Part shown: positions 25,126-42,613 of the stretch, piece by piece | Layout of the letters: each line of letters begins with the position of its first letter | Position numbering within the stretch: the stretch's first letter is position 1 | Assembly: GCA_024516035.1 (NCBI GenBank) | Contig: CM044956.1 | Location: 54,527,533 to 54,591,532 of the forward strand | DNA length: 64,000 bases | Direction: 5' to 3' | Source of the DNA: Bactericera cockerelli | Taxonomy: Eukaryota > Arthropoda > Insecta > Hemiptera > Triozidae | Notes under the pieces: generated by a model | What the model saw: only the letters and a program-made list of their open reading frames with translations | Told to the model about the DNA's origin: nothing | Databases searched by the model: none | Position numbers and translations under genes: made by a program

Positions 25126-25777
25126 TGTACATTATTTGTTGTAAGCTTTGTCCTATCGTAATCGTCCCACAGTTAACATCTAATCTACTTTTGTAATCTA
25201 AACTCCTTAGATATCTAACATCTAATCTCCTTAGAAGTAGTCCTTAGGGAGAGAGCCACAAAAATTGTAAAAAAAAAACTAAAATAAATATACACTATTA
25301 AAGCTTTATTGAGATGGTCATGGGTGTGTATCGATGTGACTTTCATTGCACACGGGGGAAGGGTATAGAGTCCACCCTATCCTACGAGACGAGTTTTACA
25401 ATCCTGTTGTTGTTATTCCAGGCAAAAGAGGGAGAAAGATGCAAGGTCGTTCGTTATGTACATAAGAAACAATACATGGAATAGAAAGTACATAGTACGT
25501 ACATAAAAGTAAATAAAAAGTACTGTAAATGTTATGTAGCGCATTCGTGCACCCGCGTCTCCTTACCACACGACTGCAATAACAGTCATCAGTACCGATG
25601 CTTCTCCACAGCTAGTACATCTGTATTACATTTCTGGTACCATTTGTTTCGCTATCTTTCGAATACCTATCTCCTATCTTAGATTCTGCTTGTGGTATTG
25701 ATCACATAATTTTCTAAAATTGAAAAAATATTTTTACTAGTGAATAGCTACATGAACAACATTATTCAAAACACGAC
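25126..25777. other. Gene-free stretch
   Basis: An aagctttattgag word at 25304 suggests a minus-strand retroelement end; not assigned. Confidence 0.45.
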
Positions 25778-25870
25778 ACATCGGACATGGAAGGAGCCCA
25801 GAAAATTGCTTCTGTGCGTCCACAGTGGTTAATGCCCCATCAATCCTTTCACCACCATAGCACAAACATG
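25778..25870. repeat. Dispersed repeat H
   Basis: acatggaaggagcccagaaa attgcttctgtgcgtcca and atcaatcctttcaccacca; copy at 46098-46195, diverged piece at 58552-58612. Open frames across it are not supported as genes. Confidence 0.65.
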
Positions 25871-27624
25871 CTTTCAGTGAAACAGTCGCAAACTGTCCAA
25901 AATAGTCGCAATAGCTTGCACCCAGACCTATGAGACGCACGAAATATTTGATCCCTGTCCACTGGACACTGCTGAATGTCGAAAACGGAATCCCAAACGT
26001 CAACATAATTGCCGAAGAAATAAACCACCATCCTTTGAAGATCAATGTCTTTCCAACTGGAGAAATTTTTACTTTCTAATACCTATAAGGTATAGAAAGT
26101 ATTGGTTTTTTCACAGCATAATCTATCTTTCTTGGTATCTACATCACATTTCTTCTAATGGTCAATTCCAAATTAAATTATGTAATTTCAGCAAAATCCT
26201 GGATCAGTAACTTCGTATGGAAATGAAAAGCGTTCCTCCAAAAAAACACTTTTCACAGTGTTGTGCGCTTTCTGTTTATATGATTATACTGATACTTCTA
26301 GTTGGTTCTGTGTCTTCACCGTTTCCGAGGTATAGACCCCTCTGGGAAGCTGCTAATAATTAGGAGCCATTAATAATAGGCCTCATTAGTTCTACTGCCT
26401 GATTTGGAACCAATACTAGTTCTCACAAAAAGTTTGTCCTTGTAAAGATTTTTTTTATGGCTTTAACTACAGGATTCTCCCTGTGAGCCCTTCCACCCAA
26501 CCGATGCGATGTCCCAAATTCACGAGGATAATATTTGATAGATCAGCTTGAATTTGAATTCCGCACCTCCTGATCGCCAGTCGAGTGCTCAGCCATTGCA
26601 TCTACATAGTTGCATCTCAATGCAATACTAGCGAAAGACGTCTCCGGGTGTTATCAGGAAAAAGAAAATGAGTTTTCAACCCCACCCGTATCATGTTGTT
26701 ATTTCCAAATGCTTCGAAGAAGAAAACGAAATGCAATTTTGTTTTACTGTTGCAAAAATCGTTTGCCATTTTCTCGAGTTGTTTCAGTACATATCTACGC
26801 GACGCTACGGTACGTGGGGAGGTCGATACTGTGGAGAGCAGAATCAGTGGAGAAATAAAACTAAAGTATGTCAGTGTGTCCCCCACTCAAGATCAGTGGG
26901 TCAAAGTCGTCGTTCCCCTGACGGAGTGAGCACCGCGCCAAATGTTAGATCATTTTTTTCTTATTCAAATTTATCGATAAGGTAAAAAACAACATTCATT
27001 ATCAACCTCCGTGGTGAGTGATTGTTTCGATGTTCGCGCGATAATTTTCTCGAAAGAAAAAATATAACGTGCGATTTTTTTTCAATAGTTGTTGCAATTT
27101 TTGACGGTCTTTTGATTTTTTATGAATTTCGTTTTGTGTAAATTTATTTCTAATAATTCTATTGCTGAACGGATTTTTCAAAATAATTATTGTGACCGTG
27201 TTATATTAGTGCAGAAAAAGTTTCTCTATTTCCTATTTAATCTTCATGGAAAATTGAAAATCAAGGATATATTGACAAATTAAGTTTTAATTGAAAATGC
27301 TCATGGTGATTTTAAATAATATCGTCTTTAAAAACCTTCAGCAAGGTTCCAGAGAACTCTCCTTTCATCTCACATTAACCAAGTACTAACTATGAATCCA
27401 ATTTGAAAACTTTGTATAAAATTATAAGAAATCTGATTGATCTTAGATAAAAAGGTCCTTTCATTTGCTTTGTGGTAGTTCAAAAAGAAATTTCGAATCA
27501 ACTGATGTTCTGAAGTTCACCCATCTTGTAAAGTCTCGTAAACAAGTTTTCCGGGCGCTTTTTCGTGGTGCCTTTTCGCTTTTTTTGTCTCCTGTGCGGA
27601 ATTCAAACCCGGGACACCGGCGCC
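25871..27624. other. Region upstream of RXR exon 1
   Basis: Several overlapping short frames at 26610-26985, none recognised. 26800-26940 is GC-richer (acgcgacgctacggtacgtg) and could be promoter or 5' UTR. Directly before the ATG, gaattcaaacccgggacacc resembles a reverse tRNA B box. The transcription start is not identifiable. Confidence 0.35.
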
Positions 27625-27742
27625 ATGACGTACCACTCCCAGCACCAGTACCGGCGGCCTCTGGACGTGATGATCAAGAAGGACAAACCCATGATGAGTG
27701 TGGCCGCCATCATACAGAATGCGGCCGCCCAGTGGACAAGGG
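27625..27742 (+). CDS. usp: RXR/usp coding exon 1 (A/B region start)
   Basis: Encodes 39 residues plus one base, starting MTYHSQHQYRRPLDV and containing KKDKPMMSVAAIIQ. The KKDKPxMSVxALI box is typical of the N-terminal A/B domain of insect USP (moth USP has a very similar one). The donor is GG|gtaaga at 27743, leaving phase 1, which matches exon 2 exactly and completes a Gly codon (TRG-LLDG). I chose ATG 27625 because it is the first in-frame ATG of the GC-rich block; the inner ATG at 27670 (MIKKDKP) is also possible. The 5' border of the exon is not visible: there is no good acceptor just upstream, so a UTR or promoter may continue leftwards to about 27500 or beyond. Confidence 0.85.
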
Positions 27743-29625
27743 GTAAGATGTGGCCGCAGAAATGAAAGAAATCGTTGTTAGAACCTTTTGAGGGATTATC
27801 AGCAACTCTGGTCAAGTTGTGTCTTTTGATTTGAAATCTTTGTACCTCATTATTGTTTTATGCATGTTGTAAATAAAAGTTGGTTGAATGGGATTAATAG
27901 TTTTACTAAAGGGTTGAAGAAATTTTGTGGCACAGCGAACCATGGGCAATTTTTTAAGAAATAAACTCTATTAAGATTGCAAGTGTTGTATCACCCAAAT
28001 TCGATGTTTTGATGTTAAGAGAGATAGGAAAACTATGAATTTTATCGTTATTTACATTGGCAGATTTTATCACACATGGAAATCCTAGTCAACCCTGAAT
28101 CCCTTGATAACCTTTATCAATTAATTGGCGAAATTCTGAGCTGTTGGATTTCTAAAGTGTCATCTGATGAGACCTAGAATTGGAAGTAATTACTGAATTT
28201 TGTGAACAATTGGAAAATCCTTTCAAATGAAGTTTCTTCAGAACTGACGAAGGAAGATTCGAGCTACTGTAACAGTACCTAGCTTTAAAAAATAGATGCT
28301 AATTACTAGCTTACGGTGGGAGGGCGTACAAGTTATGTAGATGGAATTGTCGTGTTTATTTCTTGAATTTCCCACGTTTTCCGGCTAGCCTGCCCAGGAG
28401 GGCATTGAATTATGATGACGGGTTTGTCTGGGAAATAGCCTGGGTAGTAACTTCTAAATTTTCATTGTTAACATTGTTAATTTTACCGGAATTAATACAT
28501 CGACTGACCTTCTACCTGTATTCCCATAGGTAGACAGATTTTTAACACATCTTGGGTTCGAATCTCGCCCCCAGTAAATATTTCTCGATTCTCCGCTTTC
28601 TTGTCTACCCGTCTCTCTTAGTTCCATGTCGAGATGAAGCGTCTAATGAGCTCAACAGCTGTAAGTTTCTGTGTCCAACCAGAAAAGTGTAATTTTCTTT
28701 TCAGTTGATCTTCGCCAGGCATGAGAGTGATCTTTGAAAAATAAGATCACTATAAATCACTCGTATAATTCGTCGATAAGTGGGATCTTGAAAAAACCGG
28801 TCCTCTTATCATTTTCAAATGTGAACGAATCCTTAGCGATGCAAAAAAACATCACCTGACCTTTCTAAAGTTTCTGCCTGCAACTAAACCAACCTTTTTC
28901 ATATCTAAAGTTTTATTGACCTTTACGAAGTGAAGATTTTTTTTCTCACCTTGGCCTTAAACAACGAGAGTCTGAGCGAGGTGCTGGCGAACATTTCAGA
29001 ACTTGTTAATTTATCTGAAGGATCTAAGAGTTAGGTTGTTCAAGTTTAAGATTAACCGTTTTAGAATTTGATTTTAAGGATAACCAAAGCCGGTCCAGAT
29101 GGTATCGTTTCTAAAATGGAAAGATCAACTTGATCAAATAAGCAAAACGCTATTAAAAACTAAGGATTTCATTGCACGGTGTAATCTACATGTTGAAATT
29201 TCTACCTTAACCAGCTCTTTGGGGTTTTAACAAACAATTTTTTAGTCATCTCATGGCAACCTATGACACTCCTAAGGTGTAGTTACTCTTGGGTCATTGT
29301 TTTATCCCTTTTGCGGAGTATAATTAAGTTCTATTAATGGCTCTTTTCATTTTCTCTTCCATTTTCCTCTTCAAAGATCAAACCGATTAGGTCAAATCCT
29401 TGAGCTAAGGAGAATTAGCTATCGCAAGCAGTATACTCAATATCTTGTTTACTTTTTCCTTTTTGCAAAGAAATCAAGAATGAAGACTAATGTAAACAAT
29501 TTAGAAGTAATTATAAACAAAACTAAAATCTAGGTTATCATCAGAATAATATTATGGATCCTTGGAACGAAAGAATATGATTGTTATCATGTGCTCATAC
29601 TATTTAAATCTTCTGTTTCTTCTAC
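27743..29625. other. RXR intron 1, first part
   Basis: AT-rich, no repeat or coding block recognised apart from a B-box-like gggttcgaatctcgccc at 28553. Confidence 0.5.
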
Positions 29626-29853
29626 TTATAATGATAATAATAATGAAACTCTTAAGTGGAAGCTAACCCCACTGGGCGAGGTTGATGCTCAAAGCATTTT
29701 CTACCACCTAACCCTCAGAGCCTTATTATTATGTGGTCAACTGGTCACATAATCAAATAAATTGAGGAAAAATTCATGCACTGGGTGGGATTCGAACCAA
29801 CGGATCCCTACACTACCTGGATTACCTGACTAGCGCCTTAACCACTAGACTGC
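29626..29853 (-). mobile_element. SINE-C copy
   Basis: Minus-strand copy with the TAA-repeat tail, gctcaaagcattttctacca and gggattcgaaccaacggatc. Confidence 0.85.
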
Positions 29854-29888
29854 AAAATAATTATTAATAATCTCTCGATAATTTTTTT

Positions 29889-30025
29889 TTTTTTTTACAC
29901 TTTATTGATAGGACATATTATTTACAATACAAATAGTTACAAATTAAAATACAATATAAAAATAAAGAAAAAAAAATAAAGAAAAAGTAAATAAATATAT
30001 ACATAACATATGTCCTAACTAAAGG
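29889..30025 (-). mobile_element. Retroelement 3' end, family G
   Basis: Poly-T, acactttattgataggacat, AT-rich body, then atgtcctaactaaagggtat. Confidence 0.6.
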
Positions 30026-30728
30026 GTATATATGTATAATAATTATTCATAGGTAATCCGCTACAACATTGAACTGCTGAAAAATTGATTCCATTTTTGA
30101 TAATTCTCGATTTTCTATTGATCGAATAAAGAAATCTGTGTTCTGGCTCTAATTGATTGATAGACCCAAAGCCAGAAAGGTGGAAGAAAAAGATTAACTA
30201 CAATTTGTTTTAATGGGAATGAATCTTAAGAAACAAGCAGGACTGACTCATTATGAGGAAATTGTTGGAAAATTTTCATGTTCAGACTTCTTGAGCTTAG
30301 ATGATGGTACAAAGGTATCAATGTATTTTTCAATATTATATTTTTTATTACAATTACAATAGATACTTATTATGATATGTATGTATATCGCTAATATCTC
30401 ATGGACAGACTTGATTATTTTCCCAATAGACAGACTAGATTATGTATTATACGAGATGATAGTTTGTAAGTAGACATGACAGACTTGATCCTCCCATATA
30501 AAATTGATATGAGTCATAGTTTATTATCAATCACCGTGACCAAACGACCTTGAGAATACACCACCATGGTTTTGCTGATAACCAGGAGTAGTGCATTAAA
30601 AACTCATTAGCTCCTCCAGTGATAAGGAATAGTGTGTCCAGTTCGAATTGAAGAGGTCATTGTTTTGGGGAGTTATTAGTAGAGAGTAGGGTCATTGTGT
30701 TGTGGTTAAGTGACACTGACACTTCTGG
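30026..30728. other. RXR intron 1, AT-rich part
   Basis: A short tandem block of agacttgatta/agactagatta words at 30408-30490; nothing else. Confidence 0.5.
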
Positions 30729-30742
30729 TAGTAGTGGATGAA

Positions 30743-31117
30743 CGGACCTCAGTAGCTTGATGGATAAGGCGGCGGACTTGTAACCTGGAGGTAGGGTTCA
30801 AGTGGTTAACGTGGTAGTCAAGTGGTTAACGCGCTAGTCTGGTAATCCAGGTAGCGTAGGGAGGGATCCGTTGGTTCGAATCCCACCCAGTGCATGAATT
30901 TTTCCTCGTTAATTTGTGTTTGTGACCACATAATAATAAGACTCTGAGGGTTATGTGGTAGAAAATGCTTTGAGCATTAACCTCGCCTGGTGGTTACCTT
31001 CCATTAAAGAGTGTTATTATTATTATTATTCAAGTCTCGCATTCAGCGTAGATTAGTAAAAGCTATTTTGAGTAGTTGTGATATCACGGAAATTGATTAA
31101 CACAAATACAGGTATGA
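30743..31117 (+). mobile_element. SINE-A copy split by a nested SINE-C
   Basis: Outer target duplication tagtagtggatgaa at 30729-30742 and 31118-31131. The 5' half (30743-30803) and 3' half (about 31029-31117) of SINE-A are separated by SINE-C. Confidence 0.87.
30804..31028 (+). mobile_element. SINE-C inserted in SINE-A
   Basis: Contains tcaagtggttaacgcgctag, tctggtaatccag, B box ggttcgaatcccaccc and the body tgaccacataataataagac tctgaggg, ending in a TTA repeat. Flanked by ttcaagt (30797-30803, 31029-31035). Confidence 0.85.
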
Positions 31118-31131
31118 TAGTAGTGGATGAA

Positions 31132-32904
31132 TTTTTGAGATCATATGTGAAATCGTGTACAAACATTCTAAAATGCTTCGCTTGTGTGTATACTGTGTAA
31201 GTGTGTATGCATGAAAGCACAGTGAAATCAGTATAAACAGAATCAGTATAAACTGGGGAATAAGAGGGGTATGAAATCAGTATAAGAGGGGAACTCTTGT
31301 TTTGTCGTTTTATACTTCCTTAAAATATCAAAAATTATAGTACTTTAACCAACACTCAACACTCCATGCACTCTACAAGGCAAAATCAATCCAATGGAAA
31401 ATATAGATAAATAAAAACCAAGCGTGTCTCCGGTTTCTAGTAAAGTCAAAAGAAAAGGAAAGTGCTGATAAGACAAGGTTATGAGGAAAATGTTCCAATA
31501 AATAAAGATGATCAAAGGAAAATGCTGGAGGCGGTGGAATAATAAAGAAATACCCGTATAAAGAATAATTAGACAAATTGCTGTTTTAAGTACAGATTAG
31601 ATCGAAAGCTCTACAGAAAGGTCGAACATCTATGTGCATACAGCATACATACATAGGTCAGACATCTAATGATCTTATTTTGGGGAGAAGAAGATGAGGT
31701 AAGAAATGAAATACACGTTAGAAATACCTGGCATTAGTTATTGATATACAAAACTATCTGCTCACTAATTGTAATGTAATATTTACAAAGAGAACAAAAA
31801 TCCCACAACACTCAAGAAGTGGTATCTGGAAAACCTGAAATATATATTAACTTGAGTCGTAAAACTGATGGAAAACTCTTAGCTATAACCTGGGAAGAAA
31901 TCCAAGAAATTCTGTTTAAAAAAAGTTGATGTACCTATCTGTTTGAAAATGGACGAAAACCTAGAAACTCCTGGACGAAGAAGAACAACTAATACTTGCC
32001 ATGAATGTCATGATGCCAGAGGCAAACTTGGACTTGACTGCATAAAATAGATGCCCATAAATAAACATACAAAAATCTAAAGGAACCTGGTTGGATAAAA
32101 ACGTTAAAGATATGCCATTGCTTCCCTCAATTTTTTTTAATGCATTTCAGAAAATGTTCGAAAAAATGTCCTGAAACAGGAAGTCCGACGCGAAAACACT
32201 ACCTAGTTAAATGACATCCAGAATGCTTGAGCCCATGAACGATGTTGGTCAATGGAAAAGAACAAATGAAATGATCAGTGGAAATAGGCAGGAATAATAC
32301 AAAGCTTTGCCTGAAGGCATGAAGTAACAAAGACTCGGTGGAGGATTGAGGTGAAGAAGTTGATAATCGAGACAGAGGAGCTAGAAATTAGACACAAAAG
32401 AAATAATGAACACAATACATCGATACAATTTTGTTTAAATATAATTTGTTATTTGTATTTGTTAGTAGATAGTATCAATGTACGTCTTTACCTATTTACT
32501 CTGTAAATAAAACTTAATTGAATTTGTTCAACGATCAAACAATTTCAACTTCGGATGTTGTTACTCTCTCTCTCGATAAGGCCACCCCTATACGTCTTCA
32601 TTATTTTCCATTCCTTTGTCGTCTGAAAATTGCTGACTTTTTTGTTGATCGACCTTGAGTTTCGTTGAACTTGGAAGAAATCTATTATGGGCGAATTGGA
32701 AAAGGAAAATGTCAAAAGATTTTGATTCAAAGGAATGCTCGCCAAGGACAAATGAACAATTATGCTATTACGCTGAGGTTTATATTATGTACGAGTATAT
32801 CAAAGTTTCAAAAGAACTCCTTTGACTGTTTTTGAGTTTCGTTTTGGAAAGGTGGTAGGTAGGTACTGAACTGAAAGGAGTAGGAAAGAAATAATTGAAT
32901 TGAG
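31132..32904. other. RXR intron 1, unassigned
   Basis: 31850-32350 has coding-like but heavily broken sequence; possibly a decayed transposon. No motif allows a family name. Confidence 0.4.
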
Positions 32905-33000
32905 TTAGCTCAGTGGTTAAGCACTCGCTGAACCACTCGGTTCGATCCCCCTGCCGACAAAAATTTGTAGTCTTAATTTGGTTACAAATTGTTTGTAAGC
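32905..33000 (+). mobile_element. SINE-D copy, internally deleted
   Basis: tagctcagtggttaagcact cgctg, then ggttcgatccccctgccgac aaaaatttg; about 15 bases of the anticodon region are missing. Confidence 0.75.
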
Positions 33001-33753
33001 GATACCTTCGGGTGCGCTCGTGTTGACCCAGCACCTAAATGGAAAGTATTGTGTCACTTCTCGTCCATCAGAGGGGAGGCATACTACGGGATGGGCAGGC
33101 TACAACACAGATCACAAGCGTCTACAGTAGCTCCTGTTTGATGGCTATGAAATAAAAAAGGCTGTGAAACACTCATCATTTTTTTAATGAAGAGAGGAGT
33201 AAGTTATTGCAGGTGTGGGGTATCTCATTCAAAACTCAGTCAAATACACATCCTATGTTCCTATCTTAGGTGATATTAATCATACTTAGATACTTAATGT
33301 TATGAGTTATTTTAACTATAGATAGCAAAATATTTTTTTTCCCTTCTAAAACGCTACTTTAATAGATTTAGTTAAATATTTTGTCAAAACTCTTTAACTT
33401 ATTTACCTGATATGCTACAAACGGTGTAGGGGTATAGCATTAAAGATTATTTTAAATGCACCGTTTTCGTTAAAACACTGAAGTTAATTAACGTCGAGCA
33501 CAGCTGTTTAGTGTTTAGATAGCTGACCATGTCGATAGCAGCTATTTTGCCAACGAACTTAATCCACATAATTATATGCAATTCTTATTGTGATGTATTT
33601 TTACTTTCCTTATCCTATAATAAGGAAAGTATTGTATTTTAATTTTGTTCAAACGCAATGTTTTTCACAGCAATTATATGAACTTAATACTTAACCTAGG
33701 TAGAATTAATATTTTCTAAACCTAGTTGTTGCTAACATTCTTTCTTAAAGATA
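33001..33753. other. RXR intron 1, unassigned
   Basis: A family-G-like word cctgtttgatggctatgaaa near 33145; otherwise AT-rich. 34240-34916 is also unassigned. Confidence 0.45.
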
Positions 33754-33996
33754 TCTTCTTAATATATAAATGTCAAAGACACTCACTGACCACTGACCAC
33801 TGACTGATCATCGCTCTACAGCCCAAACCGTAAGTCCTAGGAAGCTGAAATTTGGTAGGTAGCTTTGTCTTATAGTCTAGATGTGCAATAAGAAGGGATT
33901 TTTCGAAACTCCCACTACAACACCTGCCATTGGCGAAAAAGGATTTTTTGCTTTCACGGCCATGCCTCGGCCCGCAAAGCGGCGACAGCCCGCTAG
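33754..33996 (+). mobile_element. Non-autonomous Helitron, copy 1 of tandem pair
   Basis: Begins a|TCTTCTTAATATATAAATGTC and ends with a GC-rich hairpin region (cggcccgcaaagcggcgaca) followed by gcccgCTAG. 243 bp, no coding capacity. Directly abuts copy 2. Confidence 0.75.
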
Positions 33997-34239
33997 TCTT
34001 AATATATAAATGTCAAAGTCACTGACTGACTGACCACTCACTGACTGATCATCGCTCTACAGCCCAAACCGTAAGTCCTAGGAAGCTGAAATTTGGTAGG
34101 TAGCTTTGTCTTATAGTCTAGATGTGCAATAAGACGGGATTTTTTCGAAATTCCCACTACAACACCTGCCTTTGCCGAAAAAGGATTTTTTTGCTTTCAC
34201 GGCCATGCCTCGGCCCGCAAAGCGGGCGACAGCCGCTAG
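33997..34239 (+). mobile_element. Non-autonomous Helitron, copy 2 of tandem pair
   Basis: Starts TCTTAATATATAAATGTC immediately after the CTAG of copy 1 and ends cggcccgcaaagcgggcgac agccgCTAG|T. The 3' hairpin ggcccgc/gcgggc is better preserved than in copy 1. The two copies are over 90% alike by eye. Confidence 0.78.
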
Positions 34240-34916
34240 TTTACAATATTTGAAAGGTCAATTTAATGGAGTGTTGATTGTATAGTAACGTAGCCGATAT
34301 AAATGGTGAATTAAGACCTCATGAAACAACGAAATGTTTCAGCCAGATTTTAGGATGACGAAGGGATATATCCCTCTGTGACAGATATGTTATGTGGGGT
34401 CATGGAACGGGGCAAGTTGTAGCAGCTGTTTCATCGGAGGTATGTCACCCGAAGGGAAAATTGTTTTTCATGCCACTCTCATTGTTAGGAAGAAAAAACT
34501 GTCAGACACTGATTGATTGATGAGATATGCCGTGACCAAAACAAAGTTGACCTTTCGGTGTGAACGCCGTACATTGCAGACGTGATGTACATAATAGTAT
34601 GTATAATTATATATGTATACTGTACAAACACATTGCATTTTTGCTGTTAATTAAAATGTGTATAAATAAAATCAAACACATTTTCTTCGTCGCGTTGGAT
34701 TGAAATAATTGTTCTCATGCAATTCGTCGGCCTAGTCCTTTGCCACTCTGCTTTCAAACAAATTACGGCTCACATTAATTTCTGTATTGAATTTTCTATG
34801 TGTAATATTTTACTCGACCATCCCTTATGATCCAATAATTACTATAGTGTAAAGATAAAGATAAGTACGTATACAAAGATATTGATCAAAGATAATAAGT
34901 CATTGACTTCTGGTTT

Positions 34917-35250
34917 AAAGGCCACATTTTGAACCAGGATTAAAGTTTAGCTAAGACAGACACGTCCTCAAGTCGGAGTTTCAACCAATCACAGCGCACT
35001 ATAGCCTGAGTTAAGGGATAGTGTCCTCTTGGAATACTTGGGATTAACCGACCTCAGTAGCTAGTACGATAAGGCAGCGGACTTGTAACCTGGAGGTCGG
35101 TGGTTCAAGTCCCGGTTTCAGCGTAGATTTAGTGAAGCGAGTTAGAGTAGTTGTGACATCACAAAAGTGATAAACACAAATATGATAACTTTTTTTAATA
35201 ACTTTTTTTTACTTGGGATTAAATCTAATCCTTTTATATAATTCAACCCT
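34917..35250. mobile_element. MITE family O copy interrupted by SINE-A
   Basis: aggccacattttgaaccagg attaaag at the left and taatccttttatataattca at the right. The SINE at 35048-35210 is inserted inside, with a 12-bp target duplication. Confidence 0.75.
35048..35210 (+). mobile_element. SINE-A, reference copy with exact ends
   Basis: tRNA-derived SINE: A-box-like cctcagtagctagtacgata, B box ggtggttcaagtcccggttt, then a tail with gtgacatcac and a T-rich 3' end. Bounded by the target duplication acttgggattaa (35036-35047, 35211-35222), which defines the family as about 160 bp and implies LINE-type integration. Not a functional tRNA gene. Confidence 0.88.
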
Positions 35251-35945
35251 TAAAGATACCATAGGATACCAATTGATTTCACTTTTCTTCGCGAGCATAC
35301 TATCAAATTTCTATTTCGATTCTTTCAAATTGTCTCTTGTCCCCGGAATCAAGTGCACCGGGTCACAGTTTTCCATTCAAACCTACTCTAGCACATTTTG
35401 AAAGCGAATAGCAATTATTCGAATGCCAAACAAACGCTAGTACTCGTAAGCATAATTCACTGATGCGTTGCATTCATTTCAGATGGCTATGTATGGCAAT
35501 ATACCTATCTCTTGCTAATATACGAAGGTATATACTTCTCAAGTACATAGCATTAGCATTTGTTGTTTATCTGGTGTGGTGCACCGTCTGTCTGGCATGC
35601 AGCGTACATAGTGTCGATAAGTACACGGAACTGCATTTGGGGAGCAGAGGGGCATTGTAACCGATAACGAAAGTAAAAACAGACATTAAACCGGCAGTAA
35701 ACAAGATAATATGCGCGAAGTCACGTGTTTACGATAATAATGATCAGTGAGCAGATGTAATGATCAAGAGCGCCGCGCAGTAAGAGATTGCAATTTATTG
35801 GCAGCGACCAGCGCTGGGTCGCCTCTTGTTCTAAAAGTTGATTTCCCCGCTGGTGGCCTCACGCAACCTTGACTCATGTTCATCATGGAGGCTAACCTTG
35901 ATTATTATATAAGTGAGAAGCTAGGTGCATTATCACGACACGCCG
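35251..35945. other. Sequence flanking the minisatellite
   Basis: 35640-35945 is GC-richer and single-copy by eye; it ends in a diverged unit (gatgcaccactatgcccata) that may be the ancestral edge of the array. Confidence 0.45.
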
Positions 35946-41554
<5,609 letters not shown>

Positions 41555-41844
41555 CGTATTCCTTTATTTTCAGGGGGATTAATTTTCAGCAAAAACAAAT
41601 TTACTCACACGGCCCCAGTCAGGCTGGGCATGAACCAACTTTAAAATCTTAAATAGAATGGTGTTATGTCTTGTGGCATATTGTTTTCAAGGCCTTATTA
41701 AAAGAAGTTCATTTTTTGCTGAAACTGAAACCCCTAAGAAATACGGGTTTTTGCGTTTTCTATATTTTCAGCCGTTTTTGAGGTACTGGGGGTGGGGTGG
41801 GACTATGGACACCCTGTATATACAGTATACAGGTATACACTGTA
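41555..41844. other. Right flank of the minisatellite
   Basis: No feature. 42141-42613 is likewise unassigned. Confidence 0.45.
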
Positions 41845-41905
41845 TACACATATGTCCTATCTAAAGGGTGGGTATGTTGCCTATGACAATCTCTTCAACC
41901 CAACC
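41845..41905 (-). mobile_element. Retroelement family G fragment
   Basis: tgtcctatctaaagggtggg tatgttgcctatgacaatct. Confidence 0.6.
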
Positions 41906-41965
41906 CTTAAGTTAATCTTCCTGTTCCTCTTTCCTCCTTCAGCTGAGATTGACCTATATGTATAC

Positions 41966-42140
41966 CAGTGCCCCGTTTCAAAAATTCTCTCTCAAAATCC
42001 GTTTGAACCGTTCCGTCCGTTTCAAACGTACCTTGATTGGTTAATTTGAACGGAATAACCAAACAGCTGTGGTTTTGTGACGTTTGAAACGGAGATTCGG
42101 GGATTCTGAGAGTGAGAGTGCTTTCTGAAACAGGCTACAG
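41966..42140. mobile_element. MITE with long imperfect TIRs
   Basis: Left cagtgccccgtttcaaaaat tctctctcaaaatcc; right, inverted, ctgtagcctgtttcagaaag cactctcactctcagaatcc. Non-coding; superfamily unknown. Confidence 0.6.
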
Positions 42141-42613
42141 GTATCACTATCACATTAGTAACAGGCAAATTTTCCGAACTACAAACAGCCCCATCACCCC
42201 TACATCCTACATATATATCTTTGAGAATAAAAAGACAAGATTTTTCGTTACCTTGCGTCCTCAATCACCCGACGACGGTAAGGCTCTTATCTATCTTCAA
42301 TGAGCATACATAATTAGCCATTCACCAGTAGTTTACGAATTGTGTTCAAGATTACGTTGGGAAGTCGCTATCACTTGTAAACATTCAATCAATATGCACA
42401 TCACCTATACACATATTTATTTACATAAATGCAATGTGCTCAAGAGATGTAGTATGTATATATAATTATGGGCACCGGCATGTTATTGCGAGTCAAGTTC
42501 AAGGTGACCAATAGAGACTCTCAGCTGATAGATACTGGATAGTGGCACATACGTTCATATGATAACCCTCTCACTCATAGCAGTACTCAGGAAATAAATA
42601 TAATTTGTAGATA

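Noticed and set aside
25737..26045. 102-codon minus-strand frame
   Set aside because: It overlaps dispersed repeat H, which also occurs at 46098.
27565..27624. Upstream in-frame extension of exon 1 (non-ATG)
   Set aside because: No ATG and no acceptor, and the sequence is T-rich and B-box-like rather than USP-like.
31850..32350. Coding-like relic in RXR intron 1
   Set aside because: Broken in all frames and without a motif that I can name.
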